Positions 1 to 9,691 of a stretch of DNA of 64,000 bases are shown piece after piece (within the stretch, counting starts at the first letter, position 1; each line of letters opens with the position of its first letter). Position numbers and translations under genes: made by a program. The notes below the pieces were generated by a model. It was not told the DNA's origin. It ran no database searches and worked only from the letters and a program-made list of their open reading frames with translations. The stretch spans positions 1 to 64,000 of the forward strand of contig JAFRKO010000037.1 of the NCBI GenBank assembly GCA_017431685.1. The letters run 5' to 3'. The stretch is from Mogibacterium sp. GTDB lineage: Bacteria > Bacillota > Clostridia > Peptostreptococcales > Anaerovoracaceae.

Positions 1-17
1 GTCCCGTGTCTACCCAT
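1..17 (-). CDS. Start of an unidentified gene, cut by the window edge
   Basis: An ATG at 15-17 on the minus strand is preceded by a strong ribosome binding site (AAGGAGG, about 9 nt upstream). It opens a frame reading M-G-R-H-G-T before the window ends. It lies about 50 nt downstream of the activase gene and may share its transcript. Six residues are too few to identify it. Some Firmicutes YebC/PmpR-family proteins begin in a similar way (M-G-R-x-G), but that is only a weak guess. Confidence 0.4.
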
Positions 18-69
18 AGGTAGTAGCCTCCTTATTTCATTGATTGATCTTTATGCCTTTATTATACGC

Positions 70-3000
70 TCAGGCCTTTTCATCTTCAAGGTTCTTGAAT
101 GCTGTTGACATCATGAGCTTTATACGGTTGAGCTGATTTACAGTTGAAGCTCCGGGATCATAGTCGATCGCAACGATATTAGCTTTCTCATCATACTGCC
201 TGAGAGCCTTCAGCATTCCTTTGCCCGCAACGTGATTAGGCAGACATGCGAACGGCTGCAGGCAGAGGATGTTCTTTACTCCGCTGTCAATAAGATCGAC
301 CATTTCTCCTGTAAGAAGCCAGCCTTCACCGCACTGATTTCCGATTGATATGAATCTTTCCGCATTTTTTGCGGTCTCTTCGATACGGCAGTCAGGCTCA
401 AAGCGCTTGCTCTTTCTGCACGCTTCCCTTGAGTACTTTCTGTACGATTCGATGAAGCTGAGAAGCGCTTTATTGATGGCCATGTCTCTCCATGTACCCG
501 AAAGGTTGTTGTAGTTGAACACCTTGTTGATGAAGCCGTATTCAAAGAAGTCGATGAACGACGGCACGACTGCCTCGCCTCCTTCTGCTTCGATGGTCTC
601 AACAAGATTGTTGTTTGCGTTCGGATGGTACTTTACAAGGATTTCCCCTACTATGCCGACCTTCGGTTTTACCATATCTTCATGAATAGGAATGCTGTCA
701 AAATCTTTAACGATAAGTTCAAGATTTCTCCTGAGGGTCTTTTTATTGAGATCCATGCAGTTTTTAGTGATCTTATCGAACCAGGAATCCATAACTGCCT
801 GTGCAGACCCCTTCTCGATCTCATACGGCCTGATTCTGTAAACGCATTTCATCATGAGATCCCCGTAGAGTGCTCCGTAAACAAGCGAAAGTGCAAGTCT
901 TGGTGTTATCGAGAATCCCGGATTTCTTTCCAGGCCGACCATATTGAACGAGATGACCGGAATCTGCTCCATTCCGAGATCTTTAAGCGCCTTTCTGAGC
1001 AGTGCTACGTAATTGCTTGCCCTGCATCCTCCGCCGGTCTGTGACATGAACACTCCGGTTTTGCTTAAATCGTATTCACCTGATTTAAGCGCGTATATGA
1101 TCTGACCAAGAGTTACAATCGTAGGATAGCATGCATCATTATTGACATATCTGAGGCCTTCCTCTTCGGATTCCTTCGTTACTGCAGGCAAAAGTACAGC
1201 ATTATATCCCGCAGCCTTTAATACAGGTTCGAAATACTGGAAGTGCATCGGTGACATCTGCGGCACAAGAAGAGTGTATCCGTCATTTCTCATCTCTTTT
1301 GTGAAGAGTTTGCGCTTGTACGGTTTGTTTACTTTGCGCGCTTTTGTACCAAGCTTCTGGCGTTCATCGAGAGCAGCCTTTAAAGATCTTATTCTTATTC
1401 TGGCAGCTCCGAGATTAGCACCTTCATCAATCTTAAGAACTGTATAAAGCTTATTGTTCTGCTGCAGCAGCTCATCGACCTCATCAGTGGTAACAGCGTC
1501 AAGTCCGCAGCCGAATGAATTAAGCTGTATAACTTCAATATCATCATGCTGACCGGCAAATATTGCAGCCTTGTAAAGTCTTGAATGATATACCCACTGG
1601 TCGAGTATCCGGACAGGTCTGGCAGCTTTTACCTTCCAGCTGACAGAGTCTTCAGACAGAACTACCATATCCTGCTGCGTGATGAGTTCGTCAATACCAT
1701 GATTGATCTCAGGATCTATATGATATGGCCTTCCGGAAAGAACGATTCCTTTCTTGCCATGTTCTCTCATGTATTCGATAGCTTTGGTTCCTGCTTCAGC
1801 TACCCTTCTCTTATATGCTCTTTGTGCTGTCCTTCCTGCATTCAGAGCATGCTCTATTTCGAGCAGATCAGTATTGATTCCATAAAGAGAATATTCACGT
1901 CCGTCTTCCCCCAGGCCGTAGCTCTTTACGATATTTTCAGTTGCTTCAGTATCAACGCTTCTGCTTCCTGAGAAGAAGCCTGTCATCTGACGGATGAATC
2001 GCTGATCGTCATCATATGGGACAAACGGATGATAAAATTCAACTTCATTATCATAGAAGTAATCGGCCATATTTTTGTCGATAACTTCCGGATATGTAGC
2101 AACTACAGGGCAGTTGTAATGATTCGGCGCGGTCCTGTCTTCAACAGCCTCATAGTTGATTGACGGATAGAATATACGCTTCACACCGTTTTCTACAAGC
2201 CATTTGATGTGACCATGTACAACCTTTGCCGGATAACACGCAGTATCTGACGATATAGTGTCCATACCGCTCTGATACATTTCCTTGCTTGTCGGAGGAC
2301 TCAGTATCACCCTGAAACCCAGTTTCGTGAAAAAGGCATGCCAGAACGGGTAGTTCTCGTACATATTAAGCACTCTCGGAATACCGATCGTTCCTCTCTT
2401 TGCGTCTTTTTCATCAAGAACAGGTCTGTCGAAGAGAAGTTTATTCTTTATTTTATAGAGATTAGGAAGCTCTGACTTACTGTTTCCGCCTCCTGCACCT
2501 TTTTCACAGCGGTTGCCCGTTATATATCTTCCACCGTCAGCAAATTTTGAAATAGTAAGAAGACAGTTGTTGCCGCAGCCTCCGCATCTTGCATTGGATG
2601 TCTTTACACTGAAACTGTCAACGTCTTCAAGAGGAAGGACTCCTGACCGCTCGCCTTCAACATATTCGTCACCGGCGATGATCGCGCATCCGTATGCTCC
2701 CATAAGTCCGGATATGTCAGGCCTCACCACATCTTTTTCAAGTATGAGTTCAAGGCTCCTGAGAACAGCTTCATTCAGGAATGTGCCTCCCTGTACAACT
2801 ACATGATCTCCGGTATCCGAATTGTTTCTGAGTTTTATGACCTTATAAAGAGCATTCTTTATTACTGAATATGAAAGGCCTGCAGATATATCAGCTATCG
2901 ACGAGCCTTCCTTCTGAGCCTGTTTCACTTTTGAATTCATGAACACGGTGCATCTTGTTCCGAGATCTACCGGTCTGCGGCTCTTAAGCGCTTCTGCTGC

Positions 3001-4392
3001 GAATTCAGGAACACTCATGCTGACTGACTTAGCGTAAGTTTCGATAAATGATCCGCATCCCGATGAGCAGGCCTCATTGAGCATGATACTGCTTATCGCT
3101 CCATCATGGATCTGCATGCATTTCATGTCCTGACCGCCGATATCCAGAATGAAGCTCACTTCAGGAAGGAACTGCTTTGCAGCCTTATAGTGAGCCATTG
3201 TCTCTATCTCTCCGGCATCTATCTTATACGCAGCCTGTATGAGGCCTTCGCCGTAGCCCGTTACTACCGATCTGCCGATGAACGCCTTCTCAGGAAGTAA
3301 AGCGTAAACCTCCTTAAGCACCTGTTTTACGACTGAGAGAGGGTCTCCCTCATTATTGCTGTAATGTTCATAAAGAAGTTCCCTGTCCCTGTTGATGACT
3401 GCGGCTTTCGTAGTGGTGGATCCGGCATCTATACCAAGGAAAACAGGACCATCAGCTTTTGAGAGATCTCCTCTTGTAATGGTATCTTTTGCATGACGTG
3501 TCCTGAACTCAGTCAGCTCTCCTTCGTTTTCGAACAGCGGCCTCAGGTATTTAGTATCGGAAATATCATCAGGAGAAGCATTCTCCAGTTTGGAAATCAG
3601 GTAATCGAGTTCTACAGGCTCTTCATTGTCAGCAAGATATGCCGCTCCAATAGCTACAAAGAACTTGGCATTCTGAGGGAATACCACATCCTCATCCTTG
3701 AGATTGAGCGTCTTGATAAACCTTTTTCTGAGTTCTGAAAGATATTCCAGAGGGCCGCCAAGAAATGCTACTTTTCCTTTTATAGGATGGCCGCATGCAA
3801 GTCCGGAAATCATCTGGTTGACTACAGCCTGGAAAATTGAAGCTGCTATATCAGCAGTCTTTGCTCCGTCATTTATAAGAGGCTGTATATCGGTTTTTGC
3901 GAAAACACCGCATCTTGAAGCTATAGGATAAATGATCTTATGATCTTTAGCCGCTTCATTGAGACCTGAAGCATCCGTATTCAGAAGAACAGCCATCTGG
4001 TCGATAAAAGCTCCGGTTCCTCCTGCACAGGTGCCGTTCATTCTCTGCTCAACAGTTGATCCATAGAAAGTAATTTTTGCGTCCTCACCGCCAAGTTCGA
4101 TTGCTACATCGGTCTCAGGTATGAGTTCCTCGACAGCTTTGCTGCAAGCAATGACTTCCTGCTCAAATCTTATTCCGAAAAGATCCGCAAGTGAAAGACC
4201 GCCGGAACCGGTAATTATTGGCCTGACGGAAATATTGCCTTTGAGTTCTCTGAGCTCTTTTATTAACTCACCGGCTTTCTCAAAGACATTTGACATATGA
4301 CGCTCATACTTCGAATAAACGATGTTATTATCGTCATCCAGCAATACAAGCTTTACAGTTGTAGATCCTACATCGATTCCAAGTCTAACCAT
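70..4392 (-). CDS. Large CoA-dehydratase activase-like ATPase (BadF/BadG/BcrA family, two ATPase domains plus DUF2229)
   Basis: A 1440-residue protein of the 2-hydroxyacyl-CoA dehydratase activator superfamily. It has two ASKHA-type ATPase domains in tandem. The first starts with LGIDVGSTTVK at residue 4 and carries ELGGEDAK and the cluster-binding motif NGTCAGGTGAF. The second starts with LGIDAGSTTTK near residue 320 and carries DIGGQDMK and NEACSSGCGSF. A cysteine-rich stretch (RCGGCGNNC) near residue 610 leads into a DUF2229-type domain and a long C-terminal CoA-activase region. Classical activators (HgdC, about 260 residues) hold one [4Fe-4S] cluster between two subunits and drive ATP-dependent electron transfer into a dehydratase. 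The large fused form is common in Clostridia, but its substrate is not established. I chose the ATG at 4392, preceded by AAAAAGGAAAAA, over an in-frame GTG 24 nt upstream. No dehydratase genes adjoin it in the window. Confidence 0.85.
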   Translation of the reverse strand: MVRLGIDVGSTTVKLVLLDDDNNIVYSKYERHMSNVFEKAGELIKELRELKGNISVRPIITGSGGLSLADLFGIRFEQEVIACSKAVEELIPETDVAIELGGEDAKITFYGSTVEQRMNGTCAGGTGAFIDQMAVLLNTDASGLNEAAKDHKIIYPIASRCGVFAKTDIQPLINDGAKTADIAASIFQAVVNQMISGLACGHPIKGKVAFLGGPLEYLSELRKRFIKTLNLKDEDVVFPQNAKFFVAIGAAYLADNEEPVELDYLISKLENASPDDISDTKYLRPLFENEGELTEFRTRHAKDTITRGDLSKADGPVFLGIDAGSTTTKAAVINRDRELLYEHYSNNEGDPLSVVKQVLKEVYALLPEKAFIGRSVVTGYGEGLIQAAYKIDAGEIETMAHYKAAKQFLPEVSFILDIGGQDMKCMQIHDGAISSIMLNEACSSGCGSFIETYAKSVSMSVPEFAAEALKSRRPVDLGTRCTVFMNSKVKQAQKEGSSIADISAGLSYSVIKNALYKVIKLRNNSDTGDHVVVQGGTFLNEAVLRSLELILEKDVVRPDISGLMGAYGCAIIAGDEYVEGERSGVLPLEDVDSFSVKTSNARCGGCGNNCLLTISKFADGGRYITGNRCEKGAGGGNSKSELPNLYKIKNKLLFDRPVLDEKDAKRGTIGIPRVLNMYENYPFWHAFFTKLGFRVILSPPTSKEMYQSGMDTISSDTACYPAKVVHGHIKWLVENGVKRIFYPSINYEAVEDRTAPNHYNCPVVATYPEVIDKNMADYFYDNEVEFYHPFVPYDDDQRFIRQMTGFFSGSRSVDTEATENIVKSYGLGEDGREYSLYGINTDLLEIEHALNAGRTAQRAYKRRVAEAGTKAIEYMREHGKKGIVLSGRPYHIDPEINHGIDELITQQDMVVLSEDSVSWKVKAARPVRILDQWVYHSRLYKAAIFAGQHDDIEVIQLNSFGCGLDAVTTDEVDELLQQNNKLYTVLKIDEGANLGAARIRIRSLKAALDERQKLGTKARKVNKPYKRKLFTKEMRNDGYTLLVPQMSPMHFQYFEPVLKAAGYNAVLLPAVTKESEEEGLRYVNNDACYPTIVTLGQIIYALKSGEYDLSKTGVFMSQTGGGCRASNYVALLRKALKDLGMEQIPVISFNMVGLERNPGFSITPRLALSLVYGALYGDLMMKCVYRIRPYEIEKGSAQAVMDSWFDKITKNCMDLNKKTLRRNLELIVKDFDSIPIHEDMVKPKVGIVGEILVKYHPNANNNLVETIEAEGGEAVVPSFIDFFEYGFINKVFNYNNLSGTWRDMAINKALLSFIESYRKYSREACRKSKRFEPDCRIEETAKNAERFISIGNQCGEGWLLTGEMVDLIDSGVKNILCLQPFACLPNHVAGKGMLKALRQYDEKANIVAIDYDPGASTVNQLNRIKLMMSTAFKNLEDEKA

Positions 4393-4461
4393 TTTTTCCT
4401 TTTTTCCGTGATTCACGGAGTTACCCTTTTTATTATTGTCCCGTAAAAAATTTTATAACAA

Positions 4462-4805
4462 TCTGGGCAGACCGTAAGCCGGGTTCTGTATCTGACGATC
4501 ATCCATCTAGGACTGCAGTTGCCTGCAGCCTCATGCGACATACCTCTGGGCGGGTACGGGCCGCACCACATAATGCCCATTTTGTCTTGCTCCGGATGGG
4601 GTTTACACGGCAGCTGCGTCTCCACAGCCCCGGTGAGCTCTTACCTCACCATTTCAACCTTACCACGGCATTACCCGTTTCGGCGGAATGTTTCTGTTGC
4701 ACTTTCCCTACAGTTACCTGCGGCGGACGTTATCCGTCATCCTTGCCCTGCGGAGCCCGGACTTTCCTCATGCGTAAGCACGCGATCGTCTGGTCTGCCC
4801 AAAAT
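4462..4805 (-). ncRNA. rnpB: RNase P RNA, type A
   Basis: On the minus strand the RNA opens with GGGCAGACC, then carries the universally conserved GAGGAAAGTCCGGGCTCC (about 4754-4771). The centre has the type A signature GTAAACCCCATCCGGAGCAAG. It ends with ACAGAACCCGGCTTACGGTC (about 4472-4491). The outermost helix P1 pairs 4792-4800 with 4464-4472, fixing the ends to within a few bases. It is the catalytic RNA that trims the 5' leader from pre-tRNA. Downstream the transcript runs into TTATAAAATTTTTT, a likely 3' end or processing region. Length about 340 nt is normal. Frames called here on either strand are not genes. Confidence 0.95.
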
Positions 4806-4813
4806 CTTGCTAT

Positions 4814-4841
4814 ATTATAATCATGTTCAGAAAGTTTTCAA
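4814..4841 (-). promoter_or_regulatory. Promoter of RNase P RNA
   Basis: A -35 TTGAAA (4836-4841) and a perfect -10 TATAAT (4814-4819) lie 16 nt apart on the minus strand. The predicted start is near 4807, matching the 5' end of rnpB. The -35 hexamer is inside the last codons of trmK, so rnpB has its own promoter at the end of the rpoD operon. Confidence 0.75.
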
Positions 4842-5561
4842 CGCGTTGACAGCTTTTTCTTCCAGTTTTAACAGATAAGCATGATCTCCCCTGATTTTTT
4901 CAAGAATGGTTTCATGCTGTGCTTCTCCGGACAGCAGGTTTGCCTGCTGCTCTTCAAGACTGCTTAGCTTCCATCGTATCCTGTTCAATGCCAGTTCTGG
5001 ATTTGCTGTCACTATACCCTCAGGATATTTCCAGCGTATATCATCTTCCGGATATAAAGCTTCCCTGCCTGATTCTTCAGATGGAATGGCTGTAATGATC
5101 TCACATGCAAACTTGCCCTCTTCGGCAAGTTTCTCAGACTCAATGTCCCACCCATGGGTATACAGATAGTATCTCAGAGTGCCGGAATGTTTTCTTGGCT
5201 GAAGGATCAATCGTTTGAAACTTTTACTCTTGCCTTCATCATCAGCAAGGATGTTTTTTATCGTGTGGCCTCCGAGTCCGGCTATTATCAGTTCGTCTAC
5301 CTCTCCGGCTTCAACAGTCCGCAAACCGTCACCTATGCGGAAATCGGATTCACTGACCCTGTCACCGAGTCTGCAGGCTGAAAACGTCTCTTTTGCTTTT
5401 GCAAGCGATCCTTCACTTATATCTGACATGATGACCCGCGGCGAAACGCCATGTTTCATTAAAAGCATAGGGACGTATCCATGATCCGTCCCTATATCAG
5501 CAATGCTGTCACCGTTTATCACATTATCCGCAAGTGCATAAATCCTTTTGCTGAGTCTCAT
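4827..5561 (-). CDS. trmK: tRNA (adenine-22-N1)-methyltransferase TrmK
   Basis: A 244-residue SAM-dependent methyltransferase that makes m1A at position 22 of bacterial tRNAs. The SAM-binding loop reads ADIGTDHGYVPMLL (residues 21-34), and the family motif IIAGLGGHTI is at 92-101. The C-terminal 60 or so residues are helical and charged, as expected for the TrmK coiled-coil tail. The start codon overlaps the rpoD stop (TAATG), so the two are translationally coupled. The position directly downstream of rpoD is conserved in Firmicutes. Its last codons hold the -35 box of rnpB. Confidence 0.9.
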   Translation of the reverse strand: MRLSKRIYALADNVINGDSIADIGTDHGYVPMLLMKHGVSPRVIMSDISEGSLAKAKETFSACRLGDRVSESDFRIGDGLRTVEAGEVDELIIAGLGGHTIKNILADDEGKSKSFKRLILQPRKHSGTLRYYLYTHGWDIESEKLAEEGKFACEIITAIPSEESGREALYPEDDIRWKYPEGIVTANPELALNRIRWKLSSLEEQQANLLSGEAQHETILEKIRGDHAYLLKLEEKAVNALKTF

Positions 5562-6805
5562 TACTCCAGATAATCACGCAGTTTTTTGCTGCGGCTTGGG
5601 TGTCTGAGTTTGCGGAGAGCCTTTGCTTCGATCTGACGTATTCTTTCACGTGTTACGTTGAACTCTCTGCCTACCTCTTCCAGTGTACGCGGACGTCCGT
5701 CATCGAGTCCGAATCTCAGTATCAGCACCTTCTTTTCTCTCTCACTCAGTGTGTCGAGAACTTCACGAAGCTGCTTCTGAAGCATCGAATAAGCTGCTGC
5801 ATCAACCGGTGAAGGAATGTCCTCGTCAGGTATAAAGTCGCCAAGATGGCTGTCTTCCTCTTCACCGATTGGTGTCTCAAGGGATACCGGGTCCTGACTG
5901 ATTTTTTTGATCTCCCTTACTTTCTCTACAGAGATTCCCATTTCTTTAGCTATTTCTTCGCTGGTCGGTTCGCGCCCGTACTCCTGCAGAAGCTGTCTGG
6001 AAATCCTGATTAGTTTGTTAATGGTCTCAACCATGTGCACCGGGATACGAATGGTACGGGCCTGATCAGCGATGGATCTGGTTATGGCCTGTCTGATCCA
6101 CCATGTTGCGTAGGTGGAGAACTTGTATCCCTTGGTGTAGTCGAACTTTTCAACAGCCTTTATGAGGCCGAGATTTCCTTCCTGAATAAGATCCAGGAAC
6201 GAAAGACCTCTGTTAAGATATCTGCGGGCAATACTTACCACCAGTCTAAGATTTGATTCACAAAGCTTCTTTTTAGCTTCTTCATCACCCTGCTCGATCC
6301 TTATAGCGAGATCTCTCTCCTCATCTGCAGTGAGAAGAGGAACCTTGCCGATCTCTTTGAAGTACATCCTGACCGGATCATCCGTAGGGATATTCTTCGC
6401 CGAATCACTGACTTCGATTTCTCCTGATGATTTGATGATTACGCCACTCTTTTTTTCGTCTTCTTCGTCGTTGAGCAGATCATCTTCTTCCAGTTCAAGT
6501 TCCAGGATCTCGTCGTCATCGACATCATCGTCTTCAAGCTCGCTTGCATTCGGTTCTCTTGTTTCGATAATGCTTACATTCTTGCTCTCAACGAGATCAT
6601 ATATCTCTTCAAGTGCATCCTTATCAAAATTCGAGTCTGCTATCAGAGCATTAATTTCATTGTAAGTGATTTCATTGCCAGACATTTTTGCGGACTCTAC
6701 TATCAGATTAGCCGCTTCTTCTGTCTTTGTCATTTCAAAAGCTTCATCATTACCGTCATAAATGTCATCAAACCCATTGATTTTGTTTTTGATTTTCTCA
6801 GGCAT
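5561..6805 (-). CDS. rpoD: Primary RNA polymerase sigma factor (sigma-A / RpoD)
   Basis: The housekeeping sigma factor, 414 residues. Region 1.1 (residues 1-85) is followed by a very acidic linker (about 88-118). Region 1.2 begins at [18 protein letters not shown] (141-158). Region 2 holds [26 protein letters not shown] and the -10-reading helix [12 protein letters not shown] (about 185-243). Region 4 ends the protein with the helix-turn-helix [21 protein letters not shown] chose the ATG at 6805 because GGAGG sits 7 nt upstream; an upstream in-frame ATG lacks a site. The dgt-dnaG-rpoD order is the classical macromolecular-synthesis operon. The promoters proposed here (TTGACA/TATAAT-like) fit recognition by this sigma factor. 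Confidence 0.96.
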   Translation of the reverse strand: MPEKIKNKINGFDDIYDGNDEAFEMTKTEEAANLIVESAKMSGNEITYNEINALIADSNFDKDALEEIYDLVESKNVSIIETREPNASELEDDDVDDDEILELELEEDDLLNDEEDEKKSGVIIKSSGEIEVSDSAKNIPTDDPVRMYFKEIGKVPLLTADEERDLAIRIEQGDEEAKKKLCESNLRLVVSIARRYLNRGLSFLDLIQEGNLGLIKAVEKFDYTKGYKFSTYATWWIRQAITRSIADQARTIRIPVHMVETINKLIRISRQLLQEYGREPTSEEIAKEMGISVEKVREIKKISQDPVSLETPIGEEEDSHLGDFIPDEDIPSPVDAAAYSMLQKQLREVLDTLSEREKKVLILRFGLDDGRPRTLEEVGREFNVTRERIRQIEAKALRKLRHPSRSKKLRDYLE

Positions 6806-6880
6806 TACTATCCTCCATTTGTTTTTTTGCAAGTCTCAAGTCCCGTAATTTAAGGTTCTCCCTTTTGCATCAAAGCCGTT

Positions 6881-8671
6881 TCATTCATTGAGAACCTCAC
6901 TGATGAGTGAATCGAGCTCCATTAACCTTATCACAAGCCTTTCAATTTCATCGGTTCTTCCCATCTTTTCTGCAACCGCTATGCTGTTTGTGACCTCGGT
7001 TTTTTCGTCCCGGTATTTACCGGCCAGGTACCCTGCCTTCGTTTCTTTGTAGAAGACCTCATCATCGGGCCCCGTTTGTATTGATTCAAGCTGTTTTGTG
7101 AATTCAGCTTCTTCATCCGGATCAAGTGCTTCGAATATTTTTTCTTTACTTATCCCGTGTACCGCTACCTGTGCATCATTGCAGAGCGATTCTTCTACGA
7201 GCAATATCTTATTCGCAAGCGCATTTCCGAAAACTATGCCGTCATCCCTGAAACGCTTGATATATCTTGGATCGTGCATCGCCAGTATGACGAATGCCAT
7301 CTCAAAACGGTCGTAAAAACCTTTGTTGCCGGCTCTTCTGACCGAGTCTCTGACGGCCCGTTCACTTCCGGCTCTGTTTATGTTATTGTTGACGCTTTTG
7401 TTATTATCGCCACTTGCTTTCACAGCCATGTTTATGGCGCTTTCGGATATTCCGAACTCTGAGGAGAGCTTTCTTACGTATATATCCTGTTCTACAGGTC
7501 CTAAATCTTTAAGTACAGGCACCACTTTATCAATATATTCAAGTATGTCCCTGTCGTTTCTTAAATCGAATCCTCTTCTTGCAAGCCTCAGCTTATACTC
7601 AGTCGCAGGCACAGCATTGTCTGCAAGCCTGAGGAACGCTTCTTTACCATGTGCTCTTACAAAATCGTCAGGATCCTTACCGTCGGTAACGTTCATTACT
7701 CTCGGCTTGCCGCCTGCTGCATTTATAACATCGATTCCCCGCAGTGCTGCATTGATACCGGCAGAATCCGAGTCGTATGAAAGGATTATGTTTTTTGAAT
7801 ATCTGCACAGAAGTCTCGCCTGATTGAGCGTCAGTGCCGTACCAAGTGATGCTGCTACGTTGCGTATTCCGTTCTGATACAGGGATATCATATCCATATA
7901 TCCCTCGACGATTATTGCACGCTGCTCCTTGTCAATTTCTTTCTTTGTGAGATTTAGGCCGAAGAGGTTGTTCTTCTTAAGAAAGATCTCACTCTCCGGA
8001 GAATTGAGGTATTTAGGTTTATAATCACCTATCGCGCGTCCGCCGAAGCCTATCACCTTATCCTGGGTGCTTATGATCGGGAACATCACCCTGTCGCGGA
8101 ACTTGTCATAAATACCATCTTTGCCTTTATTTGCCAGTCCCAATTTGAGCATATCCTCATCGGATACGCCCTCGTTTCTCAGGTGATCAACAAGCGCATG
8201 ACCTGATGCCGGAGCATAACCGAGGCCGAAAGATGTAATAGTCTCTTTGCTGAGGCCTCTCTTTTTCAGGTATGCAATTCCCTTATTACCCTTTATACCC
8301 AGGGAATTATAGAAAAATCTTGCTGCTTTCGCATTTATTCCGTGATATTTGTCGTAGTCGATCTTTGGTCCGCTGCTCCTTCTTTCGGGAATCTTTATGC
8401 CATTTTCCGCAGCAAGCTTCTCGACTGCCTCCACGAACGGCAACTTGTAATACTCCTGCACAAAGCCGATCACATCACCTGACTTGCCGCAGCCGAAACA
8501 GTGGTAAAACTGTTTGCTTTCGTTAACACTGAATGACGGTGTTTTTTCGGAGTGAAACGGACAGAGCCCCATGTAGTTGGATCCCGACTTTTTCAGCGCG
8601 ACTTCACGGCCTATTATGTCAACTATATTAAGCTGAGCTTTCAGTTCATCTGTAAAGTTGTCATAAGCCAT
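6881..8671 (-). CDS. dnaG: DNA primase
   Basis: A 596-residue primase that makes RNA primers at the replication fork. The N-terminal zinc ribbon has ligands C37, H40, C58 and C61 (CPFHSEKTPSFSVN and YHCFGCGKSGD). The central RNA polymerase domain includes the TOPRIM signatures VEGYMDM and SYDSDSAG (about residues 255-305). The C-terminal helicase-interaction domain is present but diverged, as in most Firmicutes. GGAGG lies about 12 nt before the ATG, inside the last codons of the dGTPase gene, so the two are closely coupled. Length is normal. Confidence 0.95.
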   Translation of the reverse strand: MAYDNFTDELKAQLNIVDIIGREVALKKSGSNYMGLCPFHSEKTPSFSVNESKQFYHCFGCGKSGDVIGFVQEYYKLPFVEAVEKLAAENGIKIPERRSSGPKIDYDKYHGINAKAARFFYNSLGIKGNKGIAYLKKRGLSKETITSFGLGYAPASGHALVDHLRNEGVSDEDMLKLGLANKGKDGIYDKFRDRVMFPIISTQDKVIGFGGRAIGDYKPKYLNSPESEIFLKKNNLFGLNLTKKEIDKEQRAIIVEGYMDMISLYQNGIRNVAASLGTALTLNQARLLCRYSKNIILSYDSDSAGINAALRGIDVINAAGGKPRVMNVTDGKDPDDFVRAHGKEAFLRLADNAVPATEYKLRLARRGFDLRNDRDILEYIDKVVPVLKDLGPVEQDIYVRKLSSEFGISESAINMAVKASGDNNKSVNNNINRAGSERAVRDSVRRAGNKGFYDRFEMAFVILAMHDPRYIKRFRDDGIVFGNALANKILLVEESLCNDAQVAVHGISKEKIFEALDPDEEAEFTKQLESIQTGPDDEVFYKETKAGYLAGKYRDEKTEVTNSIAVAEKMGRTDEIERLVIRLMELDSLISEVLNE

Positions 8672-8674
8672 GGA

Positions 8675-9691
8675 TCACAATTGCCTCCAGCCCTGCGGAA
8701 CGAACAGTTTGTCGTAAAGATTAAGCGCGTATCTGTCTGTCATGCCCGAAATAAGGTCTTTTACAGCGACTTCCGTGCCCTCTTCTTTTTCGATCTGTTT
8801 ATATATACCCGGTATCTCGTCGGAATGATCGAGATAGTATTTGTATAAAGAACTGATTATCCTTTCAACCTTGTCCAGATCTGATACACCTCTGACCTCG
8901 GTTGAATTATAAACGTTCCGGAACATAAATTCTCTGAGCCTTCCGAGCGAATCGGCATATTCCGGTGATAAAGATACTTTTTCTTTACCTTCACTGTTCT
9001 TGCAAAGATCAATTATAAGATTATTGATACGATCGGAATGTGTGCTTCCGAGTATTTCTATCTCATGCTCCGGGAGCTGCCCGAAAGTTATGACACCGCT
9101 CCTTAATGCATCATCTATATCATGATTTACATATGCTATACGGTCACAGATTTTCACGACCTGACCTTCAAGGGTCATAGGTGTAACGCTGCCCCTGTGG
9201 TTGAGAATGCCATCCCTCACCTCATATGTGAGATTCAGACCTCTTCTTCTTGAGGTATCCTCAATAAGATCGACCGTCCTGAGACTTTGTTCGTTGTGAA
9301 TAAATCCACCGGGATGGATCTTGTTGAGAACTTTTTCGCCTACATGACCGAAAGGTGTATGACCCAGATCATGTCCGAGAGCGATGGCTTCTGTAAGATC
9401 TTCATTGTAGGCAAGGATTCTCGCAACAGTACGTGAAATCTGAGAAACTTCAAGAGTATGGGTCAGGCGGGTTCTGTAATGATCACCTTCAGGTGCTAAA
9501 AATACCTGTGTTTTATGTATAAGTCTTCTGAACGCTTTTGAATGTACTATGCGGTCTCTGTCCCTCTGAAAGTCCGTTCTGTATTCGCATTGCTCTTCTT
9601 CGAACCGTCTGCCCTTTGACTCGGCAGCCTTACATGCGAGCGGGGAGAGAAGCTCGTATTCCCTTTTTTCGATTGCTTCTCTGTTATTCAT
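8675..9691 (-). CDS. dgt: dGTP triphosphohydrolase-like HD-domain protein
   Basis: A 338-residue HD-superfamily hydrolase of the short Firmicutes dGTPase type. Enzymes of this family convert dNTPs, typically dGTP, to the nucleoside plus triphosphate. Metal ligands are visible as H78 (RLTHTLEVSQ) and the HD pair H107-D108 in GHDLGHTPFGH (106-116). A further conserved aspartate appears in YVNHDIDDAL. The ATG overlaps the last 8 nt of the upstream unknown gene. Placement directly upstream of dnaG is conserved in Clostridia and fits a role in nucleotide-pool control linked to replication. Substrate preference cannot be read from sequence. Confidence 0.88.
   Translation of the reverse strand: MNNREAIEKREYELLSPLACKAAESKGRRFEEEQCEYRTDFQRDRDRIVHSKAFRRLIHKTQVFLAPEGDHYRTRLTHTLEVSQISRTVARILAYNEDLTEAIALGHDLGHTPFGHVGEKVLNKIHPGGFIHNEQSLRTVDLIEDTSRRRGLNLTYEVRDGILNHRGSVTPMTLEGQVVKICDRIAYVNHDIDDALRSGVITFGQLPEHEIEILGSTHSDRINNLIIDLCKNSEGKEKVSLSPEYADSLGRLREFMFRNVYNSTEVRGVSDLDKVERIISSLYKYYLDHSDEIPGIYKQIEKEEGTEVAVKDLISGMTDRYALNLYDKLFVPQGWRQL

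Noticed and set aside
4413-4878. Open frames of 70-119 codons on both strands
   Set aside because: They lie over the RNase P RNA, whose conserved sequence and P1 pairing explain the region.
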